50,057 nt of DNA from Actinomycetota bacterium (GTDB lineage Bacteria; Actinomycetota; Acidimicrobiia; Acidimicrobiales; UBA8592). Numbering within the stretch: the first letter of the stretch is position 1; the number at the start of each line of letters is the position of its first letter. A model generated the notes under the pieces. That model did not search any database, was not told where the DNA came from, and worked only from the letters and a program-made list of their open reading frames with translations. The DNA lies in contig CACFFD010000008.1 in NCBI GenBank assembly GCA_902565595.1, forward strand, positions 1-50,057. Direction: 5' to 3'. Made by a program: the position numbers and the translations under genes. This document shows positions 26,018 through 33,837 of the stretch, in pieces.

Positions 26018-26335
26018 GAAAACTCCATAGAAAAAGAATTATTACTATTTCGAGGGATCCTTTTCTTAGTTGTATTTGCTCCAATCTGCCTCTGTACTGG
26101 TTTGCTTACCGCTCTTGCTCTCATTGAACAATTCACTGGCGGATGGACGCCATCGAATTGGTTCAACTGGGGAGGGCCTTTAGATCAACTAGCTGGAGGT
26201 GGACCAGGAGCATTTAGTGCCTACGTAGATTTATGATTTGCGGAATGATAGCAAGTGGCTGTGCTTATCTAATCATGTGGGGTTTTGGCGGTAAGAGTTT
26301 TTCTGGCTATAGGGTGCCGCATGATTTCCCTTAGC
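26018..26335 (+). pseudogene. Small membrane-protein remnant (two overlapping frames)
   Basis: Frame one reads ENSIEKELLLFRGILFLVVF, continues through a second hydrophobic stretch and a GGWTPSNWFNWGGPLDQL loop, and ends at TGA 26234-26236. No ATG, GTG or TTG precedes it after the in-frame TAA. An overlapping ATG (26233) opens a 34-residue frame, MICGMIASGCAYLIMWGFGG, ending at the TAG just before R7. The two look like pieces of one small membrane protein broken by a frameshift and loss of its start. It is not assigned to a family. Confidence 0.4.
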
Positions 26336-26338
26336 ATG

Positions 26339-26358
26339 CGAATCCTAGGGGCGCATTC
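26339..26358 (+). repeat. Eroded array repeat R7 (last core)
   Basis: CGAATCCTAGGGGCGCATTC matches the tRNA-like end of the array repeats with one G missing and CGC for CGT. It is followed by CCTAACGAGAAACCTC, which resembles the AAGAAACCT left ends of cassettes. It marks the far edge of the recognisable array. Confidence 0.5.
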
Positions 26359-26465
26359 CTAACGAGAAACCTCTCTTTACACCCATCGTTTAACGCAGGA
26401 AGCAATACAAGTCCCGTACTAGCTTTTAGGTATTTCGATGGACTTGATTTAGTGACGTCTAAACC

Positions 26466-27326
26466 TTATGGCCTATACACTGGATGAATACCTCTTTGTC
26501 CTGTGGAAATGGCGTTGGAGCCATCCGCATCCATCACAAAAATCTCATCATCTCCAAAGCGATCACTGGCAAATGTGATCCGCTCACTGTCAGGAGACCA
26601 CGACGGAACACCGTCATAGTCATCATTATCGGTTAGCTGACGGACATTGGCCCCATCGGCATCCATCGCAAAAATCTCATATTCGTCATAATCCTTCTTA
26701 TTGTCGAAAACGATCTGCTTTCCATCAGGAGACCATGAGACAGCCAATTTATAATCATCGTTAACTGTTAGCTGGCGGACATCAGAACCATCCGAATCCA
26801 TCACAAAAACTTCATTATCACCATCACGGTCACTCAAGAAGGCGATCTGCCTTCCACGAGGAGACCACGACGGAACACCATCATAATCATCGTTATCAGT
26901 TAGTTGACGGACATTGGTCCCATCGGCATCCATCACAAAAACTTCAGTAACGCCGGAACGACGACTTCCGAAAGCAATCTGCTCACCGTCAGGAGACCAC
27001 GACGGAGTACCGTCATAGTCGTCACTCTCAGTTAGCTGACGGACATTAGTCCCATCGGCATCCATCACAAAAATTTCAAAATCACCACCGTCACGATCGC
27101 TCTGAAAAGCGATCTGATCAGGTACTGGTGTTGGGGTTGGTTCTGGTTTAGGTGTTGGAACTGTCGTAGGTGTCGGTTCTGCAGCTTCTTGAGTTTCATT
27201 GGCGGTAGTGGATTCTGCGGCTTCGGTACCACCATTGTTGTCAGAGCTGCCACAAGCAGCAGCAAACATAACAATGCAACTAGCGACACAAAGCGCTCCT
27301 AAGTAGCGTTTCTTTGACCTCAACAT
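26466..27326 (-). CDS. PD40 beta-propeller lipoprotein
   Basis: The 286-residue lipoprotein has signal peptide MLRSKKRYLGALCVASCIVM and lipobox FAAAC (Cys25), a Thr/Pro linker (about 45-72) and then five near-identical blades of about 43 residues, each with IAFxSDRxGDxEIFVMDADG, NVRQLT and PSWSPDGxQ. The DNA repeats are also highly similar, so unequal exchange is expected. It is followed downstream on the same strand by no other gene. A ribosome site AGGAGGGGG lies upstream of the ATG at 27326. Its leader and linker are almost base-for-base identical to those of the plus-strand gene at 28886. Ligand unknown. Confidence 0.88.
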   Translation of the reverse strand: MLRSKKRYLGALCVASCIVMFAAACGSSDNNGGTEAAESTTANETQEAAEPTPTTVPTPKPEPTPTPVPDQIAFQSDRDGGDFEIFVMDADGTNVRQLTESDDYDGTPSWSPDGEQIAFGSRRSGVTEVFVMDADGTNVRQLTDNDDYDGVPSWSPRGRQIAFLSDRDGDNEVFVMDSDGSDVRQLTVNDDYKLAVSWSPDGKQIVFDNKKDYDEYEIFAMDADGANVRQLTDNDDYDGVPSWSPDSERITFASDRFGDDEIFVMDADGSNAISTGQRGIHPVYRP

Positions 27327-27362
27327 GTGTTCCCCCTCCTAGTACGAAGAAAGCGTCAGTTC
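27130..27362 (-). repeat. Lipoprotein leader/linker module, copy A (inverted)
   Basis: From about 35 bases upstream of the ATG through the ribosome site, signal peptide, lipobox and start of the Pro/Thr linker, this stretch matches 28850-29070 in inverted orientation. Only a couple of base differences lie in the first ~175 coding bases. Confidence 0.85.
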
Positions 27363-27388
27363 TACCATGTGGATAGCTTAAAGCAGCC

Positions 27389-27414
27389 ATGTATAAACCT
27401 CATGGTTTATACAT
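27389..27414 (-). terminator. Perfect hairpin spanning the stop codon of the broken propeller gene
   Basis: ATGTATAAACC and GGTTTATACAT are an exact 11-base inverted repeat with a 4-base loop that contains the gene's stop codon. There is no T-run, so it may be an RNA-stability element or weak terminator. The paralogue ending at 26466 has an imperfect version at the same place. Confidence 0.45.
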
Positions 27415-28278
27415 TGGGATATCACCTCTTTGACTTGAGGAAACAACATTGGCCCCATCAGCATCCATCACAAAAATCTCAAAATCACCATAACGATCAC
27501 TTTCAAATGCAATCTGATCACCGTCAGGAGACCACGACGCGTAACCATCGCTATCATCATTGTCGGTTAGCTGGCGGACATTGCTCCCATCCGCATCCAT
27601 CACAAAAATCTCCCTATCACCATCACGATAACTCCCAAAAGCGATCTGCTCACCGTCAGGAGACCACGACGCAGCTGAATCACCCGTATCGTTGTTTGTT
27701 AATTGGCGGATATTGGCCCCATCCGCGTCCATCACAAAAATCTCAAAATCGCCGTCACGATCACTCATGAAGGCGATCTGCTAACCGTCAGGAGACCACG
27801 ACGGAGTCCAATCATTTCCCCATTCGTCGGTTAGCTGACGGACATTGGCCCCATCCGCATCCATCACAAAAATCTCAAAATCGCCGTCACGAGCACTCAT
27901 GAACGCGATCTGCTTTCCATCAGGAGACCACGACGGAATACCATCCACATCATCATTATCGGTTAGTTGACGGACATTAGAACCATCCGAATCCATCACA
28001 AAAATCTCATTATCGCCGTCACGATCACTGTTGAACGATATCTGCTTCCCGTCAGGAGACCACGACGGAGAACCATCAAACGCATCGTTATTTGTTAATT
28101 GGCGGATATTGGTCCCATCGGCATCCATCACAAAAATCTCAGTATCGCCGTCACGATCGCTCTGAAAAACGATCTGATCAGGTACTGGACTTCCTCCACA
28201 AGCAATAGTCGAGACAGAAAGAATGAAGCACAATAGAATACAGCTAGAGGACCTGAACATCCATACATTATATCTCAA
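27400..28278 (-). pseudogene. PD40 beta-propeller lipoprotein gene broken by an in-frame TAG
   Basis: A lipoprotein start (signal ILLCFILSVSTIAC with its own lipobox and a very short GGSPVPDQ linker) leads into six PD40 blades of about 43 residues. After the third WSPDG the codon at 27783-27781 is TAG, where other blades have AAG or GAG. The frame then continues unbroken as QIAFMSDRDGDFEIF to a normal end at 27400. One base change thus splits a 292-residue protein into a 165-residue secreted fragment and a downstream piece. Readthrough, reinitiation at the ATG 27768 or a sequencing error are alternatives. Its leader differs from that of the neighbouring propeller gene. Confidence 0.8.
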
Positions 28279-28418
28279 CTAAAAATGACTTTCCCGTCTG
28301 CCTAGCGATACCCTATCTGATTACTTCAGAGTTCTTTTCTCCATCAACAACAGATACTCTTTGGTTTACTTTTTAGTGCCCAATTTGTAATTGAAAACTA
28401 ATTCAGCGAAGCTATGAC

Positions 28419-28724
28419 ATGTCCAAAATAGTAAAGAAGTTTCTAATCCCATCAGTGATAATTCTTGGATCGTTAATCGCAGTCTCTGGATGCGCCGATT
28501 ACGAAGACAAATTGATCGATGATGCAAAAGCATCTCTCGATCTTTCCAAAAGCGAAGCTGAATGCTTTGTAACAGTAATTGTGAATCAAACGGGCTGGGA
28601 CCATGAGAAAGTCTGGAACGTTCTGGAAGACAATTACGATGGGCCGACTCTGAATGCTGAGGGAATGATTCTAGGGGACGCTATGGAATCAGCAATACGT
28701 AGTTGTAATTTATCTGTGAACTAA
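28419..28724 (+). CDS. Small lipoprotein of unknown function
   Basis: The 101-residue protein has a signal peptide (KKFLIPSVIILGSLIAVSGC) with lipobox VSGC and a short acidic helical domain with two further cysteines (Cys49 and Cys97 by my count) that could form a disulfide. No family is recognised. It lies between the broken propeller gene (divergent) and another lipoprotein. Start and reading frame are supported by the clean signal peptide only. Confidence 0.6.
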   Translation: MSKIVKKFLIPSVIILGSLIAVSGCADYEDKLIDDAKASLDLSKSEAECFVTVIVNQTGWDHEKVWNVLEDNYDGPTLNAEGMILGDAMESAIRSCNLSVN

Positions 28725-28811
28725 GTGTCGCCAATAGGCTTCTCAATTTTATAACCTACATCTCCTTATAGAAATTGACTCTGCTCTCATAAAACCAAAA
28801 GTATCCGCTAG

Positions 28812-28830
28812 TAGTTCAACTTATGAACTA
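28812..28830. promoter_or_regulatory. Short perfect hairpin upstream of the lipoprotein at 28886
   Basis: TAGTTCA-ACTTA-TGAACTA is a 7-base perfect inverted repeat about 55 bases before the ATG. It may be an operator; there is no T-run to suggest termination. Confidence 0.25.
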
Positions 28831-28849
28831 GATTGGCTTCTAGAGGTCA

Positions 28850-29070
28850 AGAACTGACACTTTCTTCTACTAGAAGGGGGAACACATGTTGAGGTCAAAG
28901 AAACGCTACTTAGGAGCGCTTTGTGTCGCTAGTTGCATTGTTATGTTTGCTGCTGCTTGTGGCAGCTCTGACAACAATGGTGGTACCGAAGCCGCAGGAT
29001 CCACTACCGCCAATGAAACTCAAGAAGCTGCAGAACCGACACCTACGACAGTTCCAACAGCTAAACCAAC
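28850..29070 (+). repeat. Lipoprotein leader/linker module, copy B
   Basis: The direct-strand copy of the module at 27130-27362 includes GAACTGACACTTTCTTC upstream, the ribosome site and the coding start up to the TTVPT linker. After the linker the two genes are unrelated. Confidence 0.85.
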
Positions 29071-29584
29071 ACCAACACCAAGACCTGAACCAACTCCAAC
29101 ACCAGAACCAACGAAGACAAGATGGAATGGGCCATACGGCGTATATGTTGACATCGAAGACTTCAACGCTTTTGGGGATTTTTTTGAGTGCATTGATGCC
29201 CACATTGATTTTCTCGATATAACAGACTTACTGATAGACCTGACACAAGAAGCTCTTGACAATGGCAGCTTCACTGAATACGGGCTTGTGTGGCTAGGTC
29301 TCGAAGAAGCCCTGCTAGATGATTTCACTACTATCTTGTTTCTAACAGAATGCGAGGATGCATACCCGAGAGTGTGGCAAGGCTATTACCAAGATGTGCT
29401 CTTCTCAGCCATTGATGATTGTAAAATAATTAACGACTATTCATCCCAATGGGAATTCGATGCTTGCCTCGACAGCCTAGATGGTTGGCTCGTCGCCCTG
29501 CAGAACATGAACGAACGCGTCTTCGAGCTCAACGCTTGGGCAGACGAGATTTACCCTGAACTTGAAGAAGCCTTAGGGTCCTAA
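28886..29584 (+). CDS. Lipoprotein with shared leader and unrelated C-terminal domain
   Basis: The 232-residue protein has the same leader as the propeller gene at 26466 (MLRSKKRYLGALCVASCIVM, lipobox FAAAC), the same Asn/Thr/Glu spacer and a PTPTPRPEPTP linker. Residues about 85-232 form an acidic, mainly helical domain with four cysteines (in FFECID, LTECED, IDDCKI and DACLDS) and many aromatic residues. I do not recognise this domain. The near-identity of the leaders against unrelated tails suggests a recently shuffled export module. Confidence 0.75.
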   Translation: MLRSKKRYLGALCVASCIVMFAAACGSSDNNGGTEAAGSTTANETQEAAEPTPTTVPTAKPTPTPRPEPTPTPEPTKTRWNGPYGVYVDIEDFNAFGDFFECIDAHIDFLDITDLLIDLTQEALDNGSFTEYGLVWLGLEEALLDDFTTILFLTECEDAYPRVWQGYYQDVLFSAIDDCKIINDYSSQWEFDACLDSLDGWLVALQNMNERVFELNAWADEIYPELEEALGS

Positions 29585-29596
29585 TAACGGGGAGCA

Positions 29597-29716
29597 ATGC
29601 AAATGCGCTTCCCGCTAATTCTCGTTGTTAGTTGTGTAATCATTTATCTACTTGGGGCAGCTCTCCCAACAATGACGATAACGAAGCCGCAGAATCCATT
29701 AGTGTCTAAAACGTAG
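29597..29716 (+). pseudogene. Degenerate third copy of the lipoprotein leader
   Basis: Starting 13 bases after the previous gene, GGGGAG and an ATG (29597) open a 39-codon frame whose DNA matches the leader module (GGCAGCTCTCCCAACAATGA and GAAGCCGCAGAATCCATTAG against the intact copies). A net 4-base loss before GGCAGC shifts the frame and removes the lipobox, and a TAG soon ends it. It is a relic of a third use of the same module. Confidence 0.7.
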
Positions 29717-29772
29717 TTGTGGCCATTGAGCACCGCCAATTATATTATTCCTAGTGCGACTTTGGGGGCGCA

Positions 29773-30579
29773 ATGGAAACGCATCAGATAACTGGATATA
29801 TCGGAGCGGAAATATCCGACGTCCAAGTAGGCAATCTCGATCGAGATGAAATAGCTGCCATTAAGAAAGCGTGGCTTGAGCACAAAATCCTCGTGTTTCG
29901 GGATCAAAATATTACAAGAGAGCAACATATTGCTTTCGGTAAATACTTTGGTGATTTAGAAGTCCATCCATTTGCGCCCAGCCCAGAAAACTACCCAGAA
30001 ATTGTCGAAATAGTATCTAATGACAAATTCCAGTACGCAGCTTCAAACTGGCACTCTGATGTAACGTGGCGCCAAGAACCTTCGATGGGGTCGATACTTC
30101 GTGGACGCTCTATCCCCAACGTTGGTGGAGATACCTCGTTTGCTAATGCAGCCGAAGCGTACAATCGTTTGAACCCCGATGTGAAAAGCCGCGTTGATTC
30201 TCTTTATGCAATTCATGACTTTACCAAGACTTTTGGAAAGCGCATGAGCCCCGAGGAGCGAAAAAGTAAGCAAGAAGAATATCCTCCTGCGCGACATCCG
30301 GTAATTCGGACACATCCTGTCACAGGAGAGAGATGTATTTATACAAACCGACCTTTTGTCTCCCATATAGAGGGCGTCGACGAGGATGAGAGCCGCTACT
30401 TACTTGAGGCTCTTGAAAGTGCAATACTTGACCCCTCAATTCAGTGCCGGATCAGATGGGAGATCAATACAATCGTGATGTGGGATAACAGAATTGTGCA
30501 ACATCACGCATCTAATGACTTCTACCCCAAATCAAGACATGTCGAGCGCGTAACGATAATTGGTGACAGGCCATTTTGA
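29773..30579 (+). CDS. TauD/TfdA-family Fe(II)/2-oxoglutarate dioxygenase (copy 2)
   Basis: A 268-residue paralogue of the protein at 16121. The HxD pair is in WHSDVTWRQEPSMGSILRG, the distal His in NRIVQHHASNDF, and the 2-oxoglutarate arginine in RHVERVTIIGDRPF. Overall pattern identity with copy 1 is high in every block, including YPPARHPVIRTHPVTGERCIYTN. The ATG at 29773 has GGGGGCGCA just upstream. A run of ten C residues (30580-30589) follows the stop at once. The substrate is not determined; the three copies may cover different sulfonates or related small acids. Confidence 0.9.
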   Translation: METHQITGYIGAEISDVQVGNLDRDEIAAIKKAWLEHKILVFRDQNITREQHIAFGKYFGDLEVHPFAPSPENYPEIVEIVSNDKFQYAASNWHSDVTWRQEPSMGSILRGRSIPNVGGDTSFANAAEAYNRLNPDVKSRVDSLYAIHDFTKTFGKRMSPEERKSKQEEYPPARHPVIRTHPVTGERCIYTNRPFVSHIEGVDEDESRYLLEALESAILDPSIQCRIRWEINTIVMWDNRIVQHHASNDFYPKSRHVERVTIIGDRPF

Positions 30580-30612
30580 CCCCCCCCCCTAACAAGCTAA
30601 AGAAAGAACACC

Positions 30613-33612
30613 TTGACTAGTATGAAACCGATCTCCAAAAGCCAAATCCAAACCAATTTCAAGAGCATGAAAAAACAATCCTTACTTTTTTTCTTCATTC
30701 TGCTGGGATTCTTTCTACTCGGCTGCGGTTCTGATACCTCCACAACGTCGGGTTGGGAAACAGCGCCGCTTGAATCTATCTACGATGACACCCCCCTTGA
30801 ACAAGACCCCGAAATTAGAACTGGAGTTCTTGACAATGGATTAACTTACTACGCATTAAGTAATGACTCCCCCGGAGGGAACTTCGAAGTAAGACTGGTA
30901 ATAACAGCAGGTGGACTAGCCCAAGAAGATAAAGATTCAGGTTTAGCCCATTTTGTTGAGCATATGGTTTTTGCTGGAACCGAGAATTTCCCTAACGGCA
31001 TATTCGAAGAACTCGCTCCCTATGGAATGAACGTTGGAACCCATCTAAACGCTTGGACTAGCTGCGATCTAACAACCTATACGTTCTCAGCGAAAAGCGA
31101 AGAAGTGCTTGAGGTTGCCCTACAAGCTCTCGACGATATCGCCACATCAGCGATTCTCCCAGAAGAAAGAGTCCCAATAGAAAGAGACATAATCATTGAA
31201 GAGTTCGGCTATGGCGAATCATTGGATGGGACAACATCCAAATTGTTTCAAGATATGTACATTGAAGGAACTCCATATGAAGAGTGCAACGTAATCGGAA
31301 CTTTAGATGGCATAAACAGTGTCACCAGTCAAGATCTAACTGACTACTACAACACATGGTACCGACCTGATTTAATGGCTGTGATTCTTGTAGGAGATCT
31401 TCCCGTCGCTCAACTTGAGGAACTCATTATCACACACTTTGAAGATAATCCTTCTATTAGCGGGCCTGATGCTGTTACAGGAACCGCGTTAGAGCAATCT
31501 ACGGGAACTAAAGTAAGGACCTTTTCTCACCCTGACATCAATAGTTTTGTCTCTGTGGATTTTGAACTTCCACAACTCTCTTCCCCTGGGTCAATCGGGC
31601 AAGACTACGAGCTTTTCCTCCAATGGCTTATTTACTATTTAATCGACTCGCATTTATCATCAAGAGTCGCAGATGGAGATGCTAACTTCTCTGAACCTTG
31701 GCAAGATTTTTGGAGTGAAACTGAAAATCTTTCCTTCTTTGGATGGGGTTTTCTTTCTGAGAATCCAGTTGATGAACTGAAGGCTTTCCTCAAGGAATTC
31801 CGATACCTAGAAGAAAACGGATTCAGCGAAAATGACTTATCACAGGCATTAGCTTCTCTATCTAGCTGGAATGAGGTTAATTTACTTCAAAAACAGACGT
31901 ACCAAGACTATGAGTACGCCGATGACCTTGTATTCTCTTTCGCAGTAGGAGTTCCTGTCGAGAATGAAGAAGAAACAGCTGAGCGATGGAGCACTTGGAT
32001 TAACGAAGTATCCCTTGAAGATGCAAACGCTTATTTCAAATGGTTAATGAGCGAAACTGCCCCACAGGTAATTGTTTTGACCAGCGACCCAGAAAACACT
32101 CCAGAAATTAGTTCACTAGAAACCGCAATTAGCGATGTGGACGAAGAATCCCTTGAAGGGATGAGCAGGCCAACGACATATGTCGTTCCTGAGCGTTTAA
32201 TGGAACCACCTCTCCAAGCTAGTGGAGTGGTCAACAGCACTTTCCACGGGCCGCTTGCCTTTGAAGATTATGATATTACCGAGATTAACTACGGAAACGG
32301 CATCACCGTTTTGCATGTATATTCTCCGGTAGTTGCAGGCGAAGTTTCGTTACGGGCCTGCTCACTTGGGGGGTTTGCAAAACTGGATTCACCTGTCACT
32401 GGTCAATCTGCTCTTGTGGATTTTGTTACAAACGCGGTTGATAAAAGTGGCGTAGGGAGCCACTCTTCAAGAGAGATCAAGCTTTACAAGGAAGAGAAAA
32501 ACATATCGCTTCAATCATGGATTGGGGAATTTATGCAGTGCCAGATTGCAGTAGCCCCAGCAGCATCTCTGGACTCAGTTCTTCAATTAATCCATCTTCG
32601 GTATACCTCACCAACAGTTGACGATCAAGAATTCGATCAAGTCCAGATAGAACTAGACGCTTTCCTTCAGAATCAAGCGGATCCGTATTGGGCTTCAGCT
32701 GCTGCGATGAACGCCATGATTTACGGAGATGAAGAATATTTCGGAATATTCCCATCTCCTTCGCAGATCGACTCGTTTACGCCTCAAAAAGCTTTAGAGA
32801 TTTACGAAGACTTATTTAACAATACATCTGGATTAGTTGTCGTAATTACTGGCGATATTCCTCTGGATACTGTTGAGGAACTATCGGAAACCTACATTGC
32901 TAGCCTGCCTAAGGAAAATCCAGAAATTATTATTGATCAGCCTCTTCTCCCTTCAGGTATTTTGACCGAATATGTTTCCTCAGGCGAAAATCAGGCTTCA
33001 TCTGGGTTCGATATCGGATTTCAAACTTTTGTCCCAAGGGCTGGCCAAAAGGCCCCTGGGTGGGTGGACTTGTTTTTTGCTGAATCACACGGAACCTTCA
33101 TCGTTGCAGTCCTTGAAGACCGACTGTTCGAGAGACTTCGCCAAGAATTAGGAATCACATACTCCGCAGCAACGATATCTGTACGAACACAATTTATGTT
33201 GGAACCACGTATTTACACGGAGATTAACGTTGATGTTCCTATAGAATCGATACCTTTAGCTCATCAGATAGTCCTTGAGGAAATCGAGAGTCTTCGAACT
33301 GTACCTATCTCAGGAGAGGAATTCGCTTCTTTCCAACAGAGCATAGTTAGAGAAACGGATTACATATCCAATCGCATAATCCTAGATGATCTAATAGATT
33401 GGAAGCTTCTCTCACGCGAAGAGTGGCCCCTCTCCCAAAGTGATCGAAACTATGTAGCTTCGGAACTAATCGATCCGGAGTCGCTGCGCTTCTGGGCGTT
33501 CGAGTTCTTCCCAGAGGAACACAGGACAGAGGTGTTTCGGTGCGCTTCTGAGCGTTCGAGTTCTTCCCAGAACAACACAGAACAAAGATGTTTCGGGATA
33601 AATGCTCCCTAG
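30613..33612 (+). CDS. M16-family (pitrilysin/insulinase) zinc peptidase lipoprotein
   Basis: A full-length two-module M16 peptidase of up to 999 residues. The inverted zinc motif HFVEH (about residues 113-117) lies in the first module, with the downstream glutamate in VPIERDIIIEEFGYGE. The second, inactive-type module starts near residue 555. A signal peptide with lipobox FLLGC suggests export and lipid anchoring. The ATG at 30667 (MKKQSLLFFF) gives a normal signal peptide and is likelier than the TTG at 30613. M16 enzymes degrade peptides or process precursors. The C-terminal ~23 residues (CASERSSSSQNNTEQ) come from a 56-base tandem duplication read out of frame, so the native end is altered. 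Confidence 0.9.
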   Translation: MTSMKPISKSQIQTNFKSMKKQSLLFFFILLGFFLLGCGSDTSTTSGWETAPLESIYDDTPLEQDPEIRTGVLDNGLTYYALSNDSPGGNFEVRLVITAGGLAQEDKDSGLAHFVEHMVFAGTENFPNGIFEELAPYGMNVGTHLNAWTSCDLTTYTFSAKSEEVLEVALQALDDIATSAILPEERVPIERDIIIEEFGYGESLDGTTSKLFQDMYIEGTPYEECNVIGTLDGINSVTSQDLTDYYNTWYRPDLMAVILVGDLPVAQLEELIITHFEDNPSISGPDAVTGTALEQSTGTKVRTFSHPDINSFVSVDFELPQLSSPGSIGQDYELFLQWLIYYLIDSHLSSRVADGDANFSEPWQDFWSETENLSFFGWGFLSENPVDELKAFLKEFRYLEENGFSENDLSQALASLSSWNEVNLLQKQTYQDYEYADDLVFSFAVGVPVENEEETAERWSTWINEVSLEDANAYFKWLMSETAPQVIVLTSDPENTPEISSLETAISDVDEESLEGMSRPTTYVVPERLMEPPLQASGVVNSTFHGPLAFEDYDITEINYGNGITVLHVYSPVVAGEVSLRACSLGGFAKLDSPVTGQSALVDFVTNAVDKSGVGSHSSREIKLYKEEKNISLQSWIGEFMQCQIAVAPAASLDSVLQLIHLRYTSPTVDDQEFDQVQIELDAFLQNQADPYWASAAAMNAMIYGDEEYFGIFPSPSQIDSFTPQKALEIYEDLFNNTSGLVVVITGDIPLDTVEELSETYIASLPKENPEIIIDQPLLPSGILTEYVSSGENQASSGFDIGFQTFVPRAGQKAPGWVDLFFAESHGTFIVAVLEDRLFERLRQELGITYSAATISVRTQFMLEPRIYTEINVDVPIESIPLAHQIVLEEIESLRTVPISGEEFASFQQSIVRETDYISNRIILDDLIDWKLLSREEWPLSQSDRNYVASELIDPESLRFWAFEFFPEEHRTEVFRCASERSSSSQNNTEQRCFGINAP
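33485..33596 (+). repeat. 56-base tandem duplication at the 3' end of the M16 gene
   Basis: Unit one (33485-33540) and unit two (33541-33596) both begin TGCGCTTCTG and end GTTTCGG, with a handful of differences. As 56 is not a multiple of 3, the second unit is read in another frame and supplies a new C-terminus and stop. Confidence 0.9.
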
Positions 33613-33738
33613 AGAGACCTGGGTATCGAAACGCCACCTAATCAGTGGATACCGTTTGAAGGCATCCGAAGAATGTAACCAACTAGGGATTGATGGTAGA
33701 GACTTGTGTTCAATGCAGGCTTTAAGTATCGGCTTCCT

Positions 33739-33757
33739 GCGTTTAGCTCAATAGGCA
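33739..33757 (+). other. tRNA-like 5' relic
   Basis: GCGTTTAGCTCAATAGGCA resembles the acceptor-D-arm half of tRNA-Lys at 17220 (TAGCTCAATTGGCA, 14 of 15 in the D-arm). No anticodon or T-arm follows, so it is not a functional tRNA. It may mark an old integration or recombination junction. Confidence 0.4.
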
Positions 33758-33837
33758 AAACCCCACCCCAATAGAATCTACTTGTTTTACGAGGCCTCTT
33801 TGATTACCATTGTTCAGAACTCTTAAGCGAGGCCTCA

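Larger units (their letters stand above)
17293..26358 (+). mobile_element. tRNA-Lys-anchored gene cassette array (seven segments)
   Basis: Seven segments follow tRNA-Lys, each closed on its right by a repeat ending in the tRNA 3'-end copy. Approximate bounds are 17293-17750, 17750-19352, 19352-20450, 20450-21677, 21677-23120, 23120-24490 and 24490-26352. Each holds one or two genes in either orientation. The first ~17 bases of a segment are the reverse complement of a variable stretch in its own right-hand repeat: 17/17 in segment 1 (CGACGGATAAGAAACCT), 15/17 in segment 2, 18/18 in segment 4, about 10/17 and 9/17 in segments 3 and 5 (counted by eye). The last two right ends keep only the core. 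No integrase or transposase lies within or near. I infer serial insertion at the tRNA by a recombinase acting in trans. The boundaries are observed; the mechanism is inference. Confidence 0.7.

Noticed and set aside
17671-26358. Integron attC array
   Set aside because: The layout is integron-like, but the repeats lack a GTTRRRY core site. An ATTTAAC that fits RYYYAAC in R2 and R4 has no matching partner, and no integron integrase is present.
27327-27770. Plus-strand His/Gln-rich frame opposite the propeller gene
   Set aside because: Shadow produced by the repeated PD40 DNA on the other strand.
28670-28690. Array core at ATTCTAGGGGACGC
   Set aside because: Lies within a coding frame and matches too few bases.
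29738-29775. Further array repeat at CTTTGGGGGCGCAATG
   Set aside because: Only GGGGGCG is shared, and it doubles as the ribosome site of the dioxygenase gene; no left half or tRNA-like flank.
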